The notes beneath the pieces are model-generated. The model was not told the DNA's origin and did no database searches. It worked only from the letters and a program-made list of their open reading frames with translations. Shown one piece after another: positions 21,601 to 47,932 of a stretch of 64,000 nucleotides of DNA (position 1 is its first letter; the number at the start of each line of letters is the position of its first letter). Made by a program: the position numbers and the translations under genes. The stretch is from Heterocephalus glaber. Its lineage: Eukaryota > Chordata > Mammalia > Rodentia > Bathyergidae. The stretch covers positions 5,876,631 to 5,940,630 of the forward strand of contig NW_004624801.1 of NCBI RefSeq assembly GCF_000247695.1, in the 5' to 3' direction.

Positions 21601-23418
21601 GGAGATGAAATAGGACCTCCAACCCATATAAGGGAACTGTTATAATTTCCAACCTGTTAGTTGTCTGATATGCCGAGTTTGTGTTCTCTAAAATCGAAGA
21701 ATAAATTCTGGGAACATCTGAAGTTAAGAGTAGGAAATAGTTATTCATTCATTTATTTATTTATTTATTAAGGAATATTTGTTGAGAGGATAGCTCCTGA
21801 CAGCCAGGAGGGGTTCTGAATGGGTAGCCGAGGACTCCACTTTACAGGGAAGTTTTATAGAGCAAAACCACATAAGTACAATGTGGGTTAAAGCTATGAT
21901 CAACCAATAAGGTTAGTTGCTTAGGTATAGTAAGTATAGTCGCTTAGGTAATAGTGATCCAGTGGGGAAGTAAGTCACATAACAAATGTTCATGGAAAGA
22001 ACAAAGACTTTTTTCTGGGAAACGATGGGTCCAGAGGTCTTGGCTATCCATCAGGGTGACTGATGTCTATCTAGACTTTATTAAGGCAGGTGTTACTGCA
22101 GGTGTTACTGCTTATCTTGTCCTTTGGGGAAGTATGCAGGCTTGGTCATTTCGTCTTGAGGTTTGGTCTCCAACAGATGCATCTCCCGCCACAGTTGTAA
22201 TGTGTTTTCATCTTTTGTGCTGACTCTGTCGACAGCCCAACACTATCTGATTGCCTAGAATATTTCTCCCTAATGTAGCTGTTTATAATATTGGGACTGA
22301 GAGGGCAAAGGAATGGAAGTGGCAAAGGCAGGAAATAGAGGGCCCCTCTCTGGAGAAGTGGAATTTTCGGGCTGTCCCCTAAGCTCCATACATGGGTTGT
22401 GTCGGGAGCAATGCTACATAATTTTAGGGGAAAATCATTTGATTAGGCCTAGTTCTCCTGCCTACAGGCCAGCTATGGCATTTTGAGACATAATTCCATT
22501 TTGGCCTCGGGTCACAACTGAGACCTCAATGATCTGGTGATGCTGTGATGCCCCAGGACAAGATTACACCAGCTGAAGACATCCTGGAAGGAACAAAATC
22601 TTCATCTACTCAGTTCCTCATTGTTCTTGGATTTCTGCCACCCCCTGGATGTACTGAATTCTCTGCAAGTCATTTGTTACATCTGTTTCTCCTGATGTAC
22701 TGAATAAAAGGTGCGGTAAGCTGGGGGCTTCCATCTTTGCTGCCCAGAGCAGCAGTGATCAGACCCAAAGCTCAGCTTCTCCAACTCTAATTTTTTCTAC
22801 CTTTCCTATATAATAAGGTATGTGCTGCTGTGGCTCGCCGGAGACTAGGACTCACTTCAGAGGTTCTAGTAATGTCCCCTTTCCCTGTTCCCTACAGTGC
22901 TGCAGTGTATGGCAGGTCCAGAGTCACAGTTCTGAGGCCCAAGAAGACAAACTGCCAATGTCTCTTCTTTCCTGCCTCTACTCCTGGCTATCAAAACTCC
23001 AGCCTGCTCAGGTGGAAGCAGCCAGAAGCATTGGTAGAGTGTTCTACTAACATTCCTGTGGATCTGTTACTGCTAGTTCGAGCAGTTGTGTTTGTGTCTT
23101 TCATTGTTCTGTTTGTTTTTTTGAAACAGGGCCTCGCTGTGTAGCCCAGGCTGGTCTCTAAAACTCATGGTGATCCACCTGCCTCAGCCTCCCAAGTGTT
23201 GGGATTATAGGTGTGCACCACCACACACAAATGCCTGGTGTTTGTGTCTTTCAGGTGGAGGCTCCATGGTGAAGGCCCGAGTGCTGACCTGTGTGGAGGG
23301 GATGAATCTGCACCTGTTAGAACAAGCCATCCAGAAGCAGAGGTTGTACCAGCAAGAACGGGGGAACAGCAGCACCAAGCATACCCTCACCTGCTCCTTA
23401 GACCCCCAGAGCTGCTGA
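3591..23418 (+). CDS. TEN1: TEN1, CST complex subunit (3 coding exons)
   Basis: Small OB-fold protein that joins CTC1 and STN1 in the CST complex, which binds single-stranded telomeric DNA and promotes C-strand fill-in in the nucleus. Coding exons are 3591-3679, 5993-6150 and 23255-23418 (411 nt, 136 residues). They join in frame, with donors gtaagt and gtgagt and acceptors at cacag and ttcag. The start is ATG-CTG-CCA at 3591. Recognisable blocks are YYLPWEV, GTLRTFGRLCLYDM, AQHGSDQHQVLV, GSLYVVLGDLEHQ and VKARVLTCVEGMNL, which match human TEN1 as remembered. The tail after RLYQQERG runs about a dozen residues beyond the roughly 123-residue human protein. No promoter or CpG island precedes 3591, so the 5' noncoding exon is probably left of the window. 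The final intron is 17.1 kb and full of insertions. The last acceptor lies directly beside a B1 element. Confidence 0.93.
3697..4530 (-). repeat. B1-dID (3697-3925), B1 fragment, ID (4294-4366) and B1 (4395-4530), all antisense
   Basis: Matches antisense dID (tactggggattgaaccc), B1 (gagacagggcc to ccaccacgcctggc) and a diverged ID. Confidence 0.8.
4688..5161 (+). repeat. Two sense ID SINEs (4688-4768, 5088-5161)
   Basis: The first reads ggccggggatttagctcag to gatccccggtacc plus an A-tail, with gaaaatatcc flanks. The second is older (gtttgatacctagtact). Confidence 0.88.
5381..5770 (+). repeat. B1-dID (5381-5570) and B1 (5641-5763)
   Basis: Sense orientation. The dID starts ggtctaagaatgtagctcag. 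An AAGG-rich tract lies between. Confidence 0.8.
5990..6480. other. Intragenic CpG-rich region over TEN1 exon 5993-6150
   Basis: CpG-dense sequence covering the exon and the next 330 bp of intron. No other gene is recognised in it. It could be an alternative promoter or just exon-linked GC enrichment. Confidence 0.5.
5993..6150 (+). CDS. TEN1: TEN1 second coding exon
   Basis: Acceptor ccgccacag, donor gtgagt. Encodes the OB-fold core from LCLYDM to DLEHQAG. It sits at the 5' edge of a CpG-rich stretch. Confidence 0.92.
6481..7200. other. TEN1 intron, unique sequence
   Basis: No exon or known element apart from a short (CA)n at 6793-6817 and a degraded ID near 7080-7145. Several open frames here overlap each other on both strands and look random. 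Confidence 0.5.
7852..8400 (-). pseudogene. RALGDS: RALGDS processed retrocopy fragment, split by a B1
   Basis: Read on the minus strand from 8381, it gives MVQHMGAK, then IPNSCPLVLYSFTQLDPDLP, STQEMGEVLMNRVICSISL, KVQLQHEASKDQRWL, then after a B1 insertion (about 8036-8120) CKVWTVKAGTLEKLVEHLVP and TYRAFTSTQQML. These follow the N-terminus and RasGEF-N domain of RalGDS with no introns, so it is a spliced copy. Frameshifts and stops break it. It keeps the mRNA 5' end but lacks the rest, which is unusual because retrocopies generally keep the 3' end. Confidence 0.85.
8520..9190. repeat. dID-B1 (-) 8520-8742, B1 fragment, B1-dID (+) 8890-9040, ID (+) 9105-9190
   Basis: The last ID has a clean A-tail and an aaaaggtcaatggg duplication. 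Confidence 0.83.
9200..10840. other. TEN1 intron, mostly unique sequence
   Basis: Apart from the B1-dID at 9803-9985, nothing is recognisable. The open frames at 9396-9746 and 10236-10586 match no family I know. Confidence 0.4.
9803..9985 (+). repeat. B1-dID SINE
   Basis: gccggatgtggtggcacatg to ctgtctcaaactaa, then ggactggggatgtagctcag to ctggttcactccccaa. Confidence 0.85.
10846..11920 (+). repeat. SINE-rich run: ID, B1 plus ID, ID, dID, B1 (-), B1-dID
   Basis: ID at 10846-10922 (duplication attgaggcca), B1 at 11105-11224, ID at 11229-11297, ID at 11337-11417, an (AATT)n tract at 11417-11444, dID at 11447-11515, antisense B1 at about 11595-11675 and B1-dID at 11735-11920. Confidence 0.83.
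12465..12805. repeat. ID (-), dID (-) and B1 (+) cluster
   Basis: Diverged antisense ID, then antisense dID (gctggggattgaactcac), then sense B1 with an A-rich tail. Confidence 0.75.
13225..13595 (+). mobile_element. Degraded L1 ORF1 fragment (probable)
   Basis: A forward frame around 13470-13580 reads KMINEIKEETKKHLNEIHKT and QEMKD, resembling the coiled coil of LINE-1 ORF1p. The sequence upstream is broken by stops. Limits are uncertain. Confidence 0.4.
13596..14392 (+). pseudogene. Unidentified 3' UTR-like or retrocopy segment ending in AATAAA
   Basis: A SINE-free, AT-rich segment ending GGAAAATAAATTTTCAATG and then a C-tract at 14391-14404. It includes a 139-codon open frame at 13924-14343 that I cannot match to a known protein; composition and context do not favour coding. 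It may be the 3' end of a processed retrocopy whose parent I do not recognise. Confidence 0.3.
14960..15095 (-). repeat. B1 SINE
   Basis: gagatagagcctcactacg to ccactgcgcctggc, immediately upstream of the PLEKHF2 retrocopy. Confidence 0.85.
15205..16900 (+). pseudogene. PLEKHF2: PLEKHF2 processed retrocopy with GC-rich 5' UTR
   Basis: An intronless copy of the PH and FYVE protein phafin-2. The start is ATG at 15550 (MDRLTNSEANTRRI), followed by TIPGRVLIGEGVLTKLCRK. A two-base loss near 15685-15690 then shifts the frame into a stop (TAA) near 15720. The remaining PH and FYVE parts continue in another frame up to the stop at 16294: NGWLIKTPTK, KSEWMNHINKCVTDLL, the FYVE signature with CMRCQKAK, HHCRKCG and ICDFC, then acidic SDDEDDDSSA. 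The basic NRRHHCRKC motif has become NPLHHCRKC. The CpG-dense 15215-15545 is probably the parental 5' UTR. AT-rich 3' UTR follows, with AATAAA near 16866; the copy may extend towards 17.4 kb. Confidence 0.88.
15215..15545. other. CpG-rich block at the 5' end of the PLEKHF2 retrocopy
   Basis: About 330 bp with dozens of CpG dinucleotides and GC-box-like ggggcgggg motifs, between AT-rich flanks. It is probably carried in with the retrocopy 5' UTR. The CpGs are not much decayed, which suggests a young insertion or an unmethylated state. Confidence 0.75.
17395..17620 (-). repeat. Two ID SINEs sharing one target-site duplication
   Basis: Antisense IDs at 17408-17506 and 17516-17601. One duplication, caatttctatttttgt, flanks the pair. 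Confidence 0.85.
18023..18104 (-). repeat. ID SINE
   Basis: ggtaccacaaatcgaactcg to gaactaaatccccggccc; low divergence. Confidence 0.88.
18430..19510 (+). mobile_element. piggyBac transposase remnant (PGBD-like), split by an ID SINE
   Basis: Forward-strand fragments in several frames follow the piggyBac transposase order: VPNKPAKCGIK, then LADAKTHYMLNAEIYAGAE, then after an ID insertion KPKITHFYN with a frameshift to GVDALDRKC (the typical K.GVD.LD block), then VRKLIAEILGREIP and a C-terminal cysteine-rich stretch CAMCPSDKDR, SQCDAYKMPICNQCH. Stops and frameshifts make it dead. Left limit is uncertain, and no terminal repeats or TTAA duplication were identified. Confidence 0.8.
18708..18801 (-). 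repeat. ID SINE inside the piggyBac remnant
   Basis: A T-run, then cagtaccagggatcgaactc to gaggtaaatctctggc. Confidence 0.88.
19486..19572 (+). repeat. ID SINE at the 3' part of the piggyBac remnant
   Basis: Sense ID with an A-tail. Near-perfect flanking repeats aagaaactgtcttg and aagaaactttgtctt. Confidence 0.88.
19740..20715 (+). pseudogene. FAM136A: FAM136A processed retrocopy
   Basis: An intronless copy. QQLRVREAVDSMVKSVERE is followed by a frameshift, then FRCSAS, YQCVERCRTPLAQAQALVV, HCNDKARD and a stop (TAG at 20046-20048, before the remnant MDAGSKEL). The CX3C-type cysteine pairs of the mitochondrial intermembrane-space protein are still visible. The 3' UTR is interrupted by an ID element (20521-20605) and ends near AATAAA at 20705. 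Confidence 0.85.
20521..20605 (-). repeat. ID SINE in the FAM136A retrocopy 3' UTR
   Basis: ggtaccagggatcaaacac to gagctaaatccctggccc. Confidence 0.88.
20725..21350. other. TEN1 intron, nothing recognised
   Basis: No gene or element identified. A short frame near 21240-21330 (HSICYDCPKALIKGGVTF) is noted but unassigned. Confidence 0.35.
21355..21475 (+). repeat. B1 SINE
   Basis: Degenerate sense B1 (ggtgttacatccctgttat, gaggcaggaagattcctgc, gagaccttgtctc). Confidence 0.75.
21740..22175 (-). mobile_element. Probable solitary LTR, minus orientation
   Basis: On the minus strand it starts TGTTGGAGACC and has a TATA-like CTATAAAAC near 21855 and a downstream AATAAA-containing (AATA)n tail. No internal retroviral gene was seen. 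The ERV class cannot be assigned with confidence. Confidence 0.45.
22400..22860 (+). mobile_element. Probable solitary ERV LTR, plus orientation
   Basis: Starts TGTCGGGAGC, an ERV2/ERVK-like LTR beginning. AATAAAAGG occurs near 22701, followed by a G-rich then CT-rich R/U5-like segment. No gag, pol or env sequence is present. The right limit is approximate. Confidence 0.5.
23114..23237 (-). mobile_element. B1 SINE inserted in the TEN1 splice acceptor
   Basis: An antisense B1 (ttgaaacagggcctcgctgt to gtgtgcaccaccac) flanked by a 16-bp duplication at 23098-23113 and 23238-23253. The right copy supplies the acceptor tract of the TEN1 last coding exon. Confidence 0.88.
23255..23418 (+). CDS. TEN1: TEN1 last coding exon
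   Basis: Acceptor tgtctttcag, then GGGSMVKARVLTCVEG to the stop TGA. The acceptor tract is the right-hand target-site duplication of a B1 insertion (see findings). The C-terminal tail TKHTLTCSLDPQSC is not in the human protein as I remember it. Confidence 0.92.
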
Positions 23419-23649
23419 CCTGCTGCAGTGGCCACTTCCCTGAGTGACAGCCATTTATCTGGAATCAGAGAGTAGAGGGGCGGATGGTTAATATAACCCC
23501 TTCCCCTAATTTGGGACAGTGCCAAAAATGACAGCCCCGAGAACTAGTGTCACCCCCCCACACAGGAGGCTACAGGCACTGAGCTCCAGACCCCTGGGGC
23601 TGTGCTTCGGGGGGCGGGGGGTCACAGAGAGTTCCAGAAGGTCCTGGTG

Positions 23650-23655
23650 AATAAA
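23650..23655 (+). terminator. TEN1: TEN1 polyadenylation signal
   Basis: AATAAA about 230 bases after the TEN1 stop codon, followed by a GT-rich stretch (gtctgtgg, cttgtgtcc). Confidence 0.75.
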
Positions 23656-23659
23656 GGTC

Positions 23660-24340
23660 TGTGGCTGACTCCTCCTTGTGTCCACGTGGTGCAGTGCCAC
23701 CAGTGCCCAGGAGGGGGAGCTGTGGGGCAGGCGGCCCGCCTGGCAGAGAGGCTGCGTCCTGCCCAGTGTTTCTGGTGAATCCTGTGCTGGGAGTCTGAGG
23801 GGAGGGTGCTGGGTACCCAGGGGCTTGGTGAGGGGCCCAGGACTCAGGGTGGCCCCCTTGCCAAGGTTCTGCCCTCAGAGGAGGCTGAGCATTGCTAAAC
23901 TAGCCAAGCCTAGGTCCTGGGCCTTGACCATGTGTCTGTGGTAGGACTGTGCCGTTAGAAGCCCTTCCTGATCCCTGACCTCTGCTCTGTGCTGTCCCCC
24001 ACTCCCGGGCAGCCCTTCTGGGGAGTCTTGTGCCCCCAGAGCCTGAACTTGGCTGGGCTGAGGCGGAAAGTTAGCAGAAGAAGTTTGGGCTCTCCTGCAC
24101 TCCGTAGCTGAGGACTGAGCAAGAGGCCTAGGGGCGGGCCGGCCTGGGCGAGGGGCAGCCCTGGCCTTGAGCCAGGTTCCCTAGCAAGATGGGGTGCAGG
24201 CAGGTGGGCAGGGAGCCGGGCAGCCTGGGCCAGGGCTGGGCAGAGTGTTATATGGAGGCTAGAACTGGGGAGCAGGGATGCTGCGTGTGGGGCACGAATG
24301 CCCGGGCCCCATCTGTTCCCCCCCGGGCAGCTCTGCGGAC
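23660..24340. other. TEN1-CDK3 intergenic gap with CDK3 5' region
   Basis: A GC-rich, SINE-free 0.7 kb that should contain the CDK3 promoter and 5' UTR. No TATA box stands out. In human, TEN1-CDK3 read-through transcripts are known. Confidence 0.45.
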
Positions 24341-24613
24341 ATGGATGTGTTCCAGAAAGTAGAGAAGATCGGAAAGGGCACCTATAGGGTGGTGTATAAG
24401 GCCAAGAACAAGGACACCGGGCAGCTTGTGGCCCTCAAGAAGATCAGGCTGGATTTGTGAGTGCTAGGACTGTAGATGCCCCTTCAATCCCAGGGTGACT
24501 CACAGCCTGAAACTTCCCATTCATTCCCTGAGTTCACAGGTGGTGCCTAGGCACTGGGATGGCCCCAGAGGGGCAGCCTTTCCCTGTCCCCAAATCAACC
24601 CTCTGTCCCTTGA

Positions 24614-24853
<240 letters not shown>

Positions 24854-25639
24854 TGAGCTGCAGAAAGGGGAGGGGAAGCCAGGACCAGATTATGTCCCGA
24901 TTGGCATCTCCTTGCCAGGCTGCTGGATGTGGTGCATAGTGAGAAGAAGCTGTACCTGGTGTTTGAGTTTCTCAGTCAGGACCTGAAAAAGTACACGGAC
25001 TCCACCCCAGCCTCGGAGCTCTCACTGCATTTAGTCAAGGTTCGAGGGAAGGATGGGAGGGCAGGGTGATGGGAGCCACCACTGCCAGCTGCCTCCCGCT
25101 CAGCTGGCTCCTTCTGCTCATTTCTGCAGAGCTATGTCTTCCAGCTGCTACAGGGAGTAAACTTCTGCCATTCTCATCGGGTCATCCACTGAGACCTGAA
25201 GCCCCAGAATCTGCTCATCATGAGTTTGGAGCCATCAAGCTGGCTGACTTTCAACTGGCTCGAGCCTTTGGGTTGCCCCTGCGCACCTACACCCACGAGG
25301 TGTGCTGTGGGACGAGGGGAGAGAAAGACAGCTGCAAGATGAGCCCTGTGCACTCTGCCACCCTGAATGATGCTGTTTCTTGTCCCCACAGGTGGTGACA
25401 CTGTGGTATCGTGCCCCTGAGATCCTCTTGGGTACCAAGTTTTATTCAACTGCTGTGGATGTCTGGAGCATTGGTTGCATCTTCGCAGAGATGGTAGCCA
25501 GAGGGACAGGCGTGGCCCAGGGTGGCCATCAGCAGAGTCTTGCTGGGGTAGTGGTAGAGCTTGATAATGGTTCTGTTAGAGTTGGGGTGAAGGATATCTG
25601 GGACTGGGGAAGCCAGCCTTATTCCAGAAAAGGCAATGC

Positions 25640-25925
25640 TGCACACCCATCATCCCAGCAGTTGGAAGGCTGAGACAGGAGGATCACAAGTTTGAGCCCA
25701 ACCTGGGCGACTTAGCAACATAGTCAAACCCTGTTTCAAAATAAAAATATACAGGGCTGGGGATTTAGCTCAGTGGTGCCGCTGCCTGTCTCACAAGTAC
25801 AAGGTCCTGTGTTCGATCCCTGGTACCAAAAAAAAAAAAATAGAAAAGAAGCAAAATAAAAAAGGGATTGGGATGTAGCTCAGTGCAAAGGCCCTGGGTT
25901 CCTCAGTGTCAGAAAAAAAAAAATC
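25640..25925 (+). repeat. B1-dID with an ID inserted between its halves (CDK3 intron)
   Basis: B1 at 25640-25745, young ID at 25756-25842 with a long A-tail, then dID at 25858-25925. Confidence 0.83.
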
Positions 25926-26319
25926 TAGAATTCTTAGCACAGTCCTGAGAAAGATGCCTTATCATGAAGGTCCTTGTCTGGTTCTGGCCACTCATTCTGC
26001 ATGCCAAGGTCTCTTCTTCCCTGTTCCAGGTGACTCGAAAAGCCCTGTTTCCAGGGGACTCTGAGATTGACCAGCTCTTTCATATCTTTCAAATCCTGGG
26101 GCCTCCCAGTGAAGACACCTGACCAGGAGTCACTCAGCTGCCTGACTATAAGGGCACCTTCCCCAAGTGGACTAGAAAAGGACTAGAGGAGATTGTGCCC
26201 AATCTGGAACCGGAAGGCAAAGACCTGCTCATGGTAGGTACAGGTGGGCAAGAAAGACCTCTTGGCTCCAGTGGCTGCTCCGCCTGGTGTCCCCTTTGTC
26301 AGCAGCCTCTTGTTTGGTT

Positions 26320-27250
26320 TGTTTGGTACTGGAGATCAAACTCTGGACCTTGCACTTTTGAGGCATGTGGCAGAATCGCTGAGCTAAATCCCCGGCTGTC
26401 CGCAGCCTCTTATGTAACCCTCAATCTTTCTGACTCATGCTATCTCCTGCCTGACCTTGTACACACTTGGATTGTCTGTGCTTATTGATCATTTAACCTA
26501 GAAACTTCTCGTGTGATAAGTCCAATGTTCATTTTCCCTTTGAAAAAACTCCACTGGTTAGCATTTTTTTGGTTTTTGTTTTTTTTTTTTCAGTACTGAA
26601 ATCGAACCCAGGGCCTTTTCACTGAGCTACGTCCCCACCACTTCTTAAACATTTTAAAATTTGAGACAGAGTTTTGCTGAGTTGCCCAGGCTGCACTTGA
26701 ACTTGTGATCCTCCTGCCTCAGGCTCCCAGAATGCTAGGATTACAGGTGTGTGCCACCATGCCTGGCTTGGTTAGCTTTTTTTTTTGGTATGGGGCTCGA
26801 ACTCAGGACCTTGGACTTGCAAGGCAGGCACAGTGCCGCTGAGCTAAATCCCTGGCCCTGTTAGCTTTCTTTTTATGCCATGACATTTGCCCTTTCTACT
26901 GAGTTGCCATACATGGTTTTTGTTTGTTTGTTTTATGGTGGTGGTGGTGGGTTTCAAACCCAGGGCTTCAAAGAAGCAAGTGCTACACTGTGGACTGCAT
27001 CGCACCTTCTGCCTTGTGTTCTTGTTTGGGTTTTTTTTTTTTCTTTTCTCTCCCTCCCTCCCTTTTTCCCTTCCTCTTCCTCCTCCTTTTCTTCCTCCTT
27101 TTTTTTTCCCTCTTGAGGCAGGGTCTCACTATGTACCTAGGCCAGCCTCAAAACGTGCTGTGCAACCCAGGCTGACCTTGAGCCCTCAATCCTCCTGCCT
27201 CAGGCTTTCCCCTGCTGGGATTAAGGTGTGTGCCACCATGCCTGGGTCCA
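26320..27250 (-). repeat. CDK3 intron SINEs: ID, dID-B1, ID, CT-rich tract, B1
   Basis: ID at 26320-26396, dID-B1 at about 26585-26770, ID at 26777-26858, C/T-rich sequence at 27030-27110 and B1 at 27112-27247, all antisense. Confidence 0.82.
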
Positions 27251-28337
27251 CGTTGTGTTTTTTATTACTTTCCCTGTGGACTTTATTGCCCCATCTCAGC
27301 TGAAGCTTTCCTTCCTGCTGCCTAGTGCCTTCCACTGTCTTCACTTGATCTTCAGACAGGGCTGCTCAGAACAGACTGTTTCCTGCTGCCTCTCCGCTCC
27401 CTCACCCTTCCTGTGACACTGTCTGACCCTTAGACTGGCCATGGCCAGTCTTCCTGGAAGGCCTCAGGCAGAGCCTTCCCTGCTTGTCTACGAAGCCTCA
27501 GAGCCCCATTTGTCTTTACGCTGCTATCAGGGCAGGGCCAGGGCAGGATTCCCATCTCCAGGCTGTGTGTCCAGCTCTCCAGAGACTGAGGAGACAGCCA
27601 AGGCTTCCAGCCGAGGCTCTCCACCCTGCATCCTGGCCACTCCCAGGCAGTGGGCCCTCCAGAGCCTGCCGGGGTTAGGGTTTTGAGGGCCTCTTTTCGT
27701 GTTAGCTACTCTTTCCTTCCCTCCCTGCTCTTTGGATTCCTGCTTACCTCAAGCATGCGCCCTGGACAGGCTTGGGGCCTGCTTACAGACATGAGAGGCA
27801 GACTGGGGCTGGAACTCTCATTTAAAAAAGGGGCGACTAGGCTTCGGCAGCCTGAAGGAGACATGGGTGACTCATAGGGCTGGACTAGAATGAACCCTCT
27901 GTCCCCAGATTCTGAGACTGTCATTGAGAGCTGCGGAGGAGTGGCTTCATGGAGGTCTGGGTTTGAGAGCAGCTCTTCTCTGGGGTGTAGGACCTCCCCA
28001 CCCTGGCTGCTCCCAGACCCAGACTCTTTCCTCCTCCTCCTTCCTTCCCAGCAACTTCTGCAGTACGACCCCAGCCAGCAGATCTCATCCAAGGCTGCCC
28101 TGGCCCATCCATACTTCTATCTATAGAACCCTCCCCGGCCCCCTGCCGGTGTGTGCTGGAGTGTTTCTACCGCTGAGAATGTTTGAAACCCTCTCTCAGC
28201 TGCCGCCCTATTCAACTTCCAAAGAGAGAACAAATCTGGGAAGAAAGCAGAGCTCTAAGGAATTTTGCATTAGCCATCAGAGGACTGAATTTGAGTTGGT
28301 CCTGCCAGCAGGTTATTGAGTTCCTGGGTTGTTTGTT

Positions 28338-28428
28338 GATTTTTTTTTTTTTTTAGGTACCGGGGATTGAACTCGGGTCCTTGTGCTTGAGCAGCAGGCG
28401 ACAAAACCACTAAGCTAAATCCCCGCCC
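28338..28428 (-). repeat. ID SINE in the CDK3 3' region
   Basis: Antisense ID with perfect duplication gtttgttgatttt on both sides. Confidence 0.9.
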
Positions 28429-28805
28429 GTTTGTTGATTTTGATGGTGCGATTTCCACATGGCACAGGTGCTCCATGTAGGAGGGGGAATATTAGATGCC
28501 CAGTCCTCTGGCACTGGAACAAGAGGTGCCAAGTTGAGAGGGCTGCAGGTGAGGTGCAACCAGCAACACCTTCACCTGCGGAGGCAGGCCCTGGGAAGGG
28601 ATGCCCCCTGCTGGTCTTTTTTGATGTTAAAATGTTTGCAAGAAGAGTTGAATTCTGTTCAGAATTCCACATTTAATGGGAAAGAGGGAACAGAGGAGAC
28701 AGCTTCCTGACCCAGGAGAGTTCGGGGCACCTGCAGCTGTTCTAAGTACTTGTCCCTTTAACCAAGATGTATTTGTGTTGGTTTGCTTCTACTTGATGCA
28801 TGGGA

Positions 28806-28811
28806 AATAAA
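28806..28811 (+). terminator. CDK3: CDK3 polyadenylation signal
   Basis: AATAAA about 680 bases after the relic CDK3 stop, followed by a GT-rich region (ttctggcgttgttctg). Confidence 0.6.
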
Positions 28812-29145
28812 CACGACGGGGTCCTGAGTTTTCTGGCGTTGTTCTGTTCGTGGTTTCCTGGGGACACCTGGGCTGGCTGCTGGCAGGGCTTGGAGGTACT
28901 CCTGGCCCGAGCTGAGAGGGAAGGGAAACTGAGAAGGGCTGTGTGGGGAGGCTGGGCTCTTCCTCAGTTCTCTTTCCAAGGAACCCCAGCCCTCAAGAGC
29001 ACCCCATCTCCAGGCTGTCGAGTTGGGTACCTCTACTCCCGCTGTGTGGGGAAGGACCCAAGCAATGCTGCCCCTCTGCTCAAAGTCCAGCTGCATGGAC
29101 CATATGTTGCCAAATACGAAGGAGACGTGGTACTGGGAGACGTCA

Positions 29146-29151
29146 TTTATT
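29146..29151 (-). terminator. EVPL: EVPL polyadenylation signal
   Basis: AATAAA on the minus strand, about 180 bases after the EVPL stop. EVPL and CDK3 transcripts therefore end tail to tail within about 350 bp. Confidence 0.7.
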
Positions 29152-29327
29152 GGAAGCACAGGGTGGAAGCAGGGAAAATGAGCTGCTGGTCTGAGGCTGG
29201 ACTGGGCACTGAGGTGAGAGGCGGGAGCCCAACACCACAGATGTTTAAGTACAGACGGCAGTGGGTTGACAGAGGAAAGACTCTGCCTGAAACAAGGCTG
29301 CTCTGGGGAGAGGGCTGCTCGGCCCCA

Positions 29328-46991
<17,664 letters not shown>

Positions 46992-47537
46992 GGTGGTAAA
47001 GGCAGGTGCCGGCTCAGGCTGGGCTCCCCGGCAGGGCAGGAGGGCAGGAGGCGGTGTTCGTCCTCGAGGTCTGCTTGGCCAGGCTGTGGCGAGGCAGAGC
47101 TGCCCAGGGAAGGCAGTTTCTGCAAGGCCCCTCCCTGCAGGTGAGGGCTCGGGCCTGGGCCTGGCTGCTGCGCATGCCCCGCCGCTCCCGCATAACCAGT
47201 CTGGGAGGAAAGGGCACAGCCCAAAGGTGGGGCGCCCAGCGCCGACTCCCACAGAGGCTTGGACCTGCTACACCCACACGCCCAGAGGGAGCACACCTCG
47301 ATCCCACCCAGACGGGGAAATCGCTGGGCGGGGGGAGGGCAGACACTGGAGGACAAGCAGGCGCCGGCTCGGGGCAGAGGCCCAGCCCTCCCGTTCAGCG
47401 CACAGTCCCCAGTCTCAAGCCGGTCCCCACCCGTGGCTTGCAGCCTCCAGGAGAGGCGTGGCTGCTGCCCTGACCGCCCAGAGGCCTGCTCTCCACTCCG
47501 GCGGGGCTGCGGGGGGACATTCGCCCGCGCAGCTGAG

Positions 47538-47705
47538 CTTTTTTCTTTTCTTTTTTCTCTTTCTTTTCTTTTTCTTTCTTTCTCTTTCTTTCTTTTCTTT
47601 CTCTCTCTCTCCTCTTTTTCTTTCTTTCTTTCTCTTTCTTTCCTTCCTTTTCTTTCTTTTTCCCTCTCTTCCTTCCTTCCTTCTTTCTCTCCTTCTTTCT
47701 ACAGT
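47538..47705. repeat. Long polypyrimidine/polypurine tract upstream of EVPL
   Basis: About 165 bp of almost pure C/T on the plus strand (G/A on the EVPL strand), mainly TTTC and TTCC units. Confidence 0.9.
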
Positions 47706-47932
47706 GCTGGAGATTGAACGCAGGGCCTTTGTACTGAACTACACATCCCAGCCCTTTCTTTTCTTCTTTCCTTTTTTTTTGGCATTCCTCTCTCCTGTTT
47801 GTTTTTCACTTTTGACACAAGGTCTCCCTGAGTTGCTAAGTTGTCCAGGCTGGGCTCAAGCTTGACATCCTCCTGCCTCAGCCTCCAGAGTAGCTGGGAC
47901 TACAGGTGTGCACCACTGTGCCTGGCAATCTC
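47705..47932 (-). repeat. dID-B1 SINE
   Basis: gtgctggagattgaacgcag, then acacaaggtctccctgag to gcaccactgtgcctggc. Confidence 0.8.
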
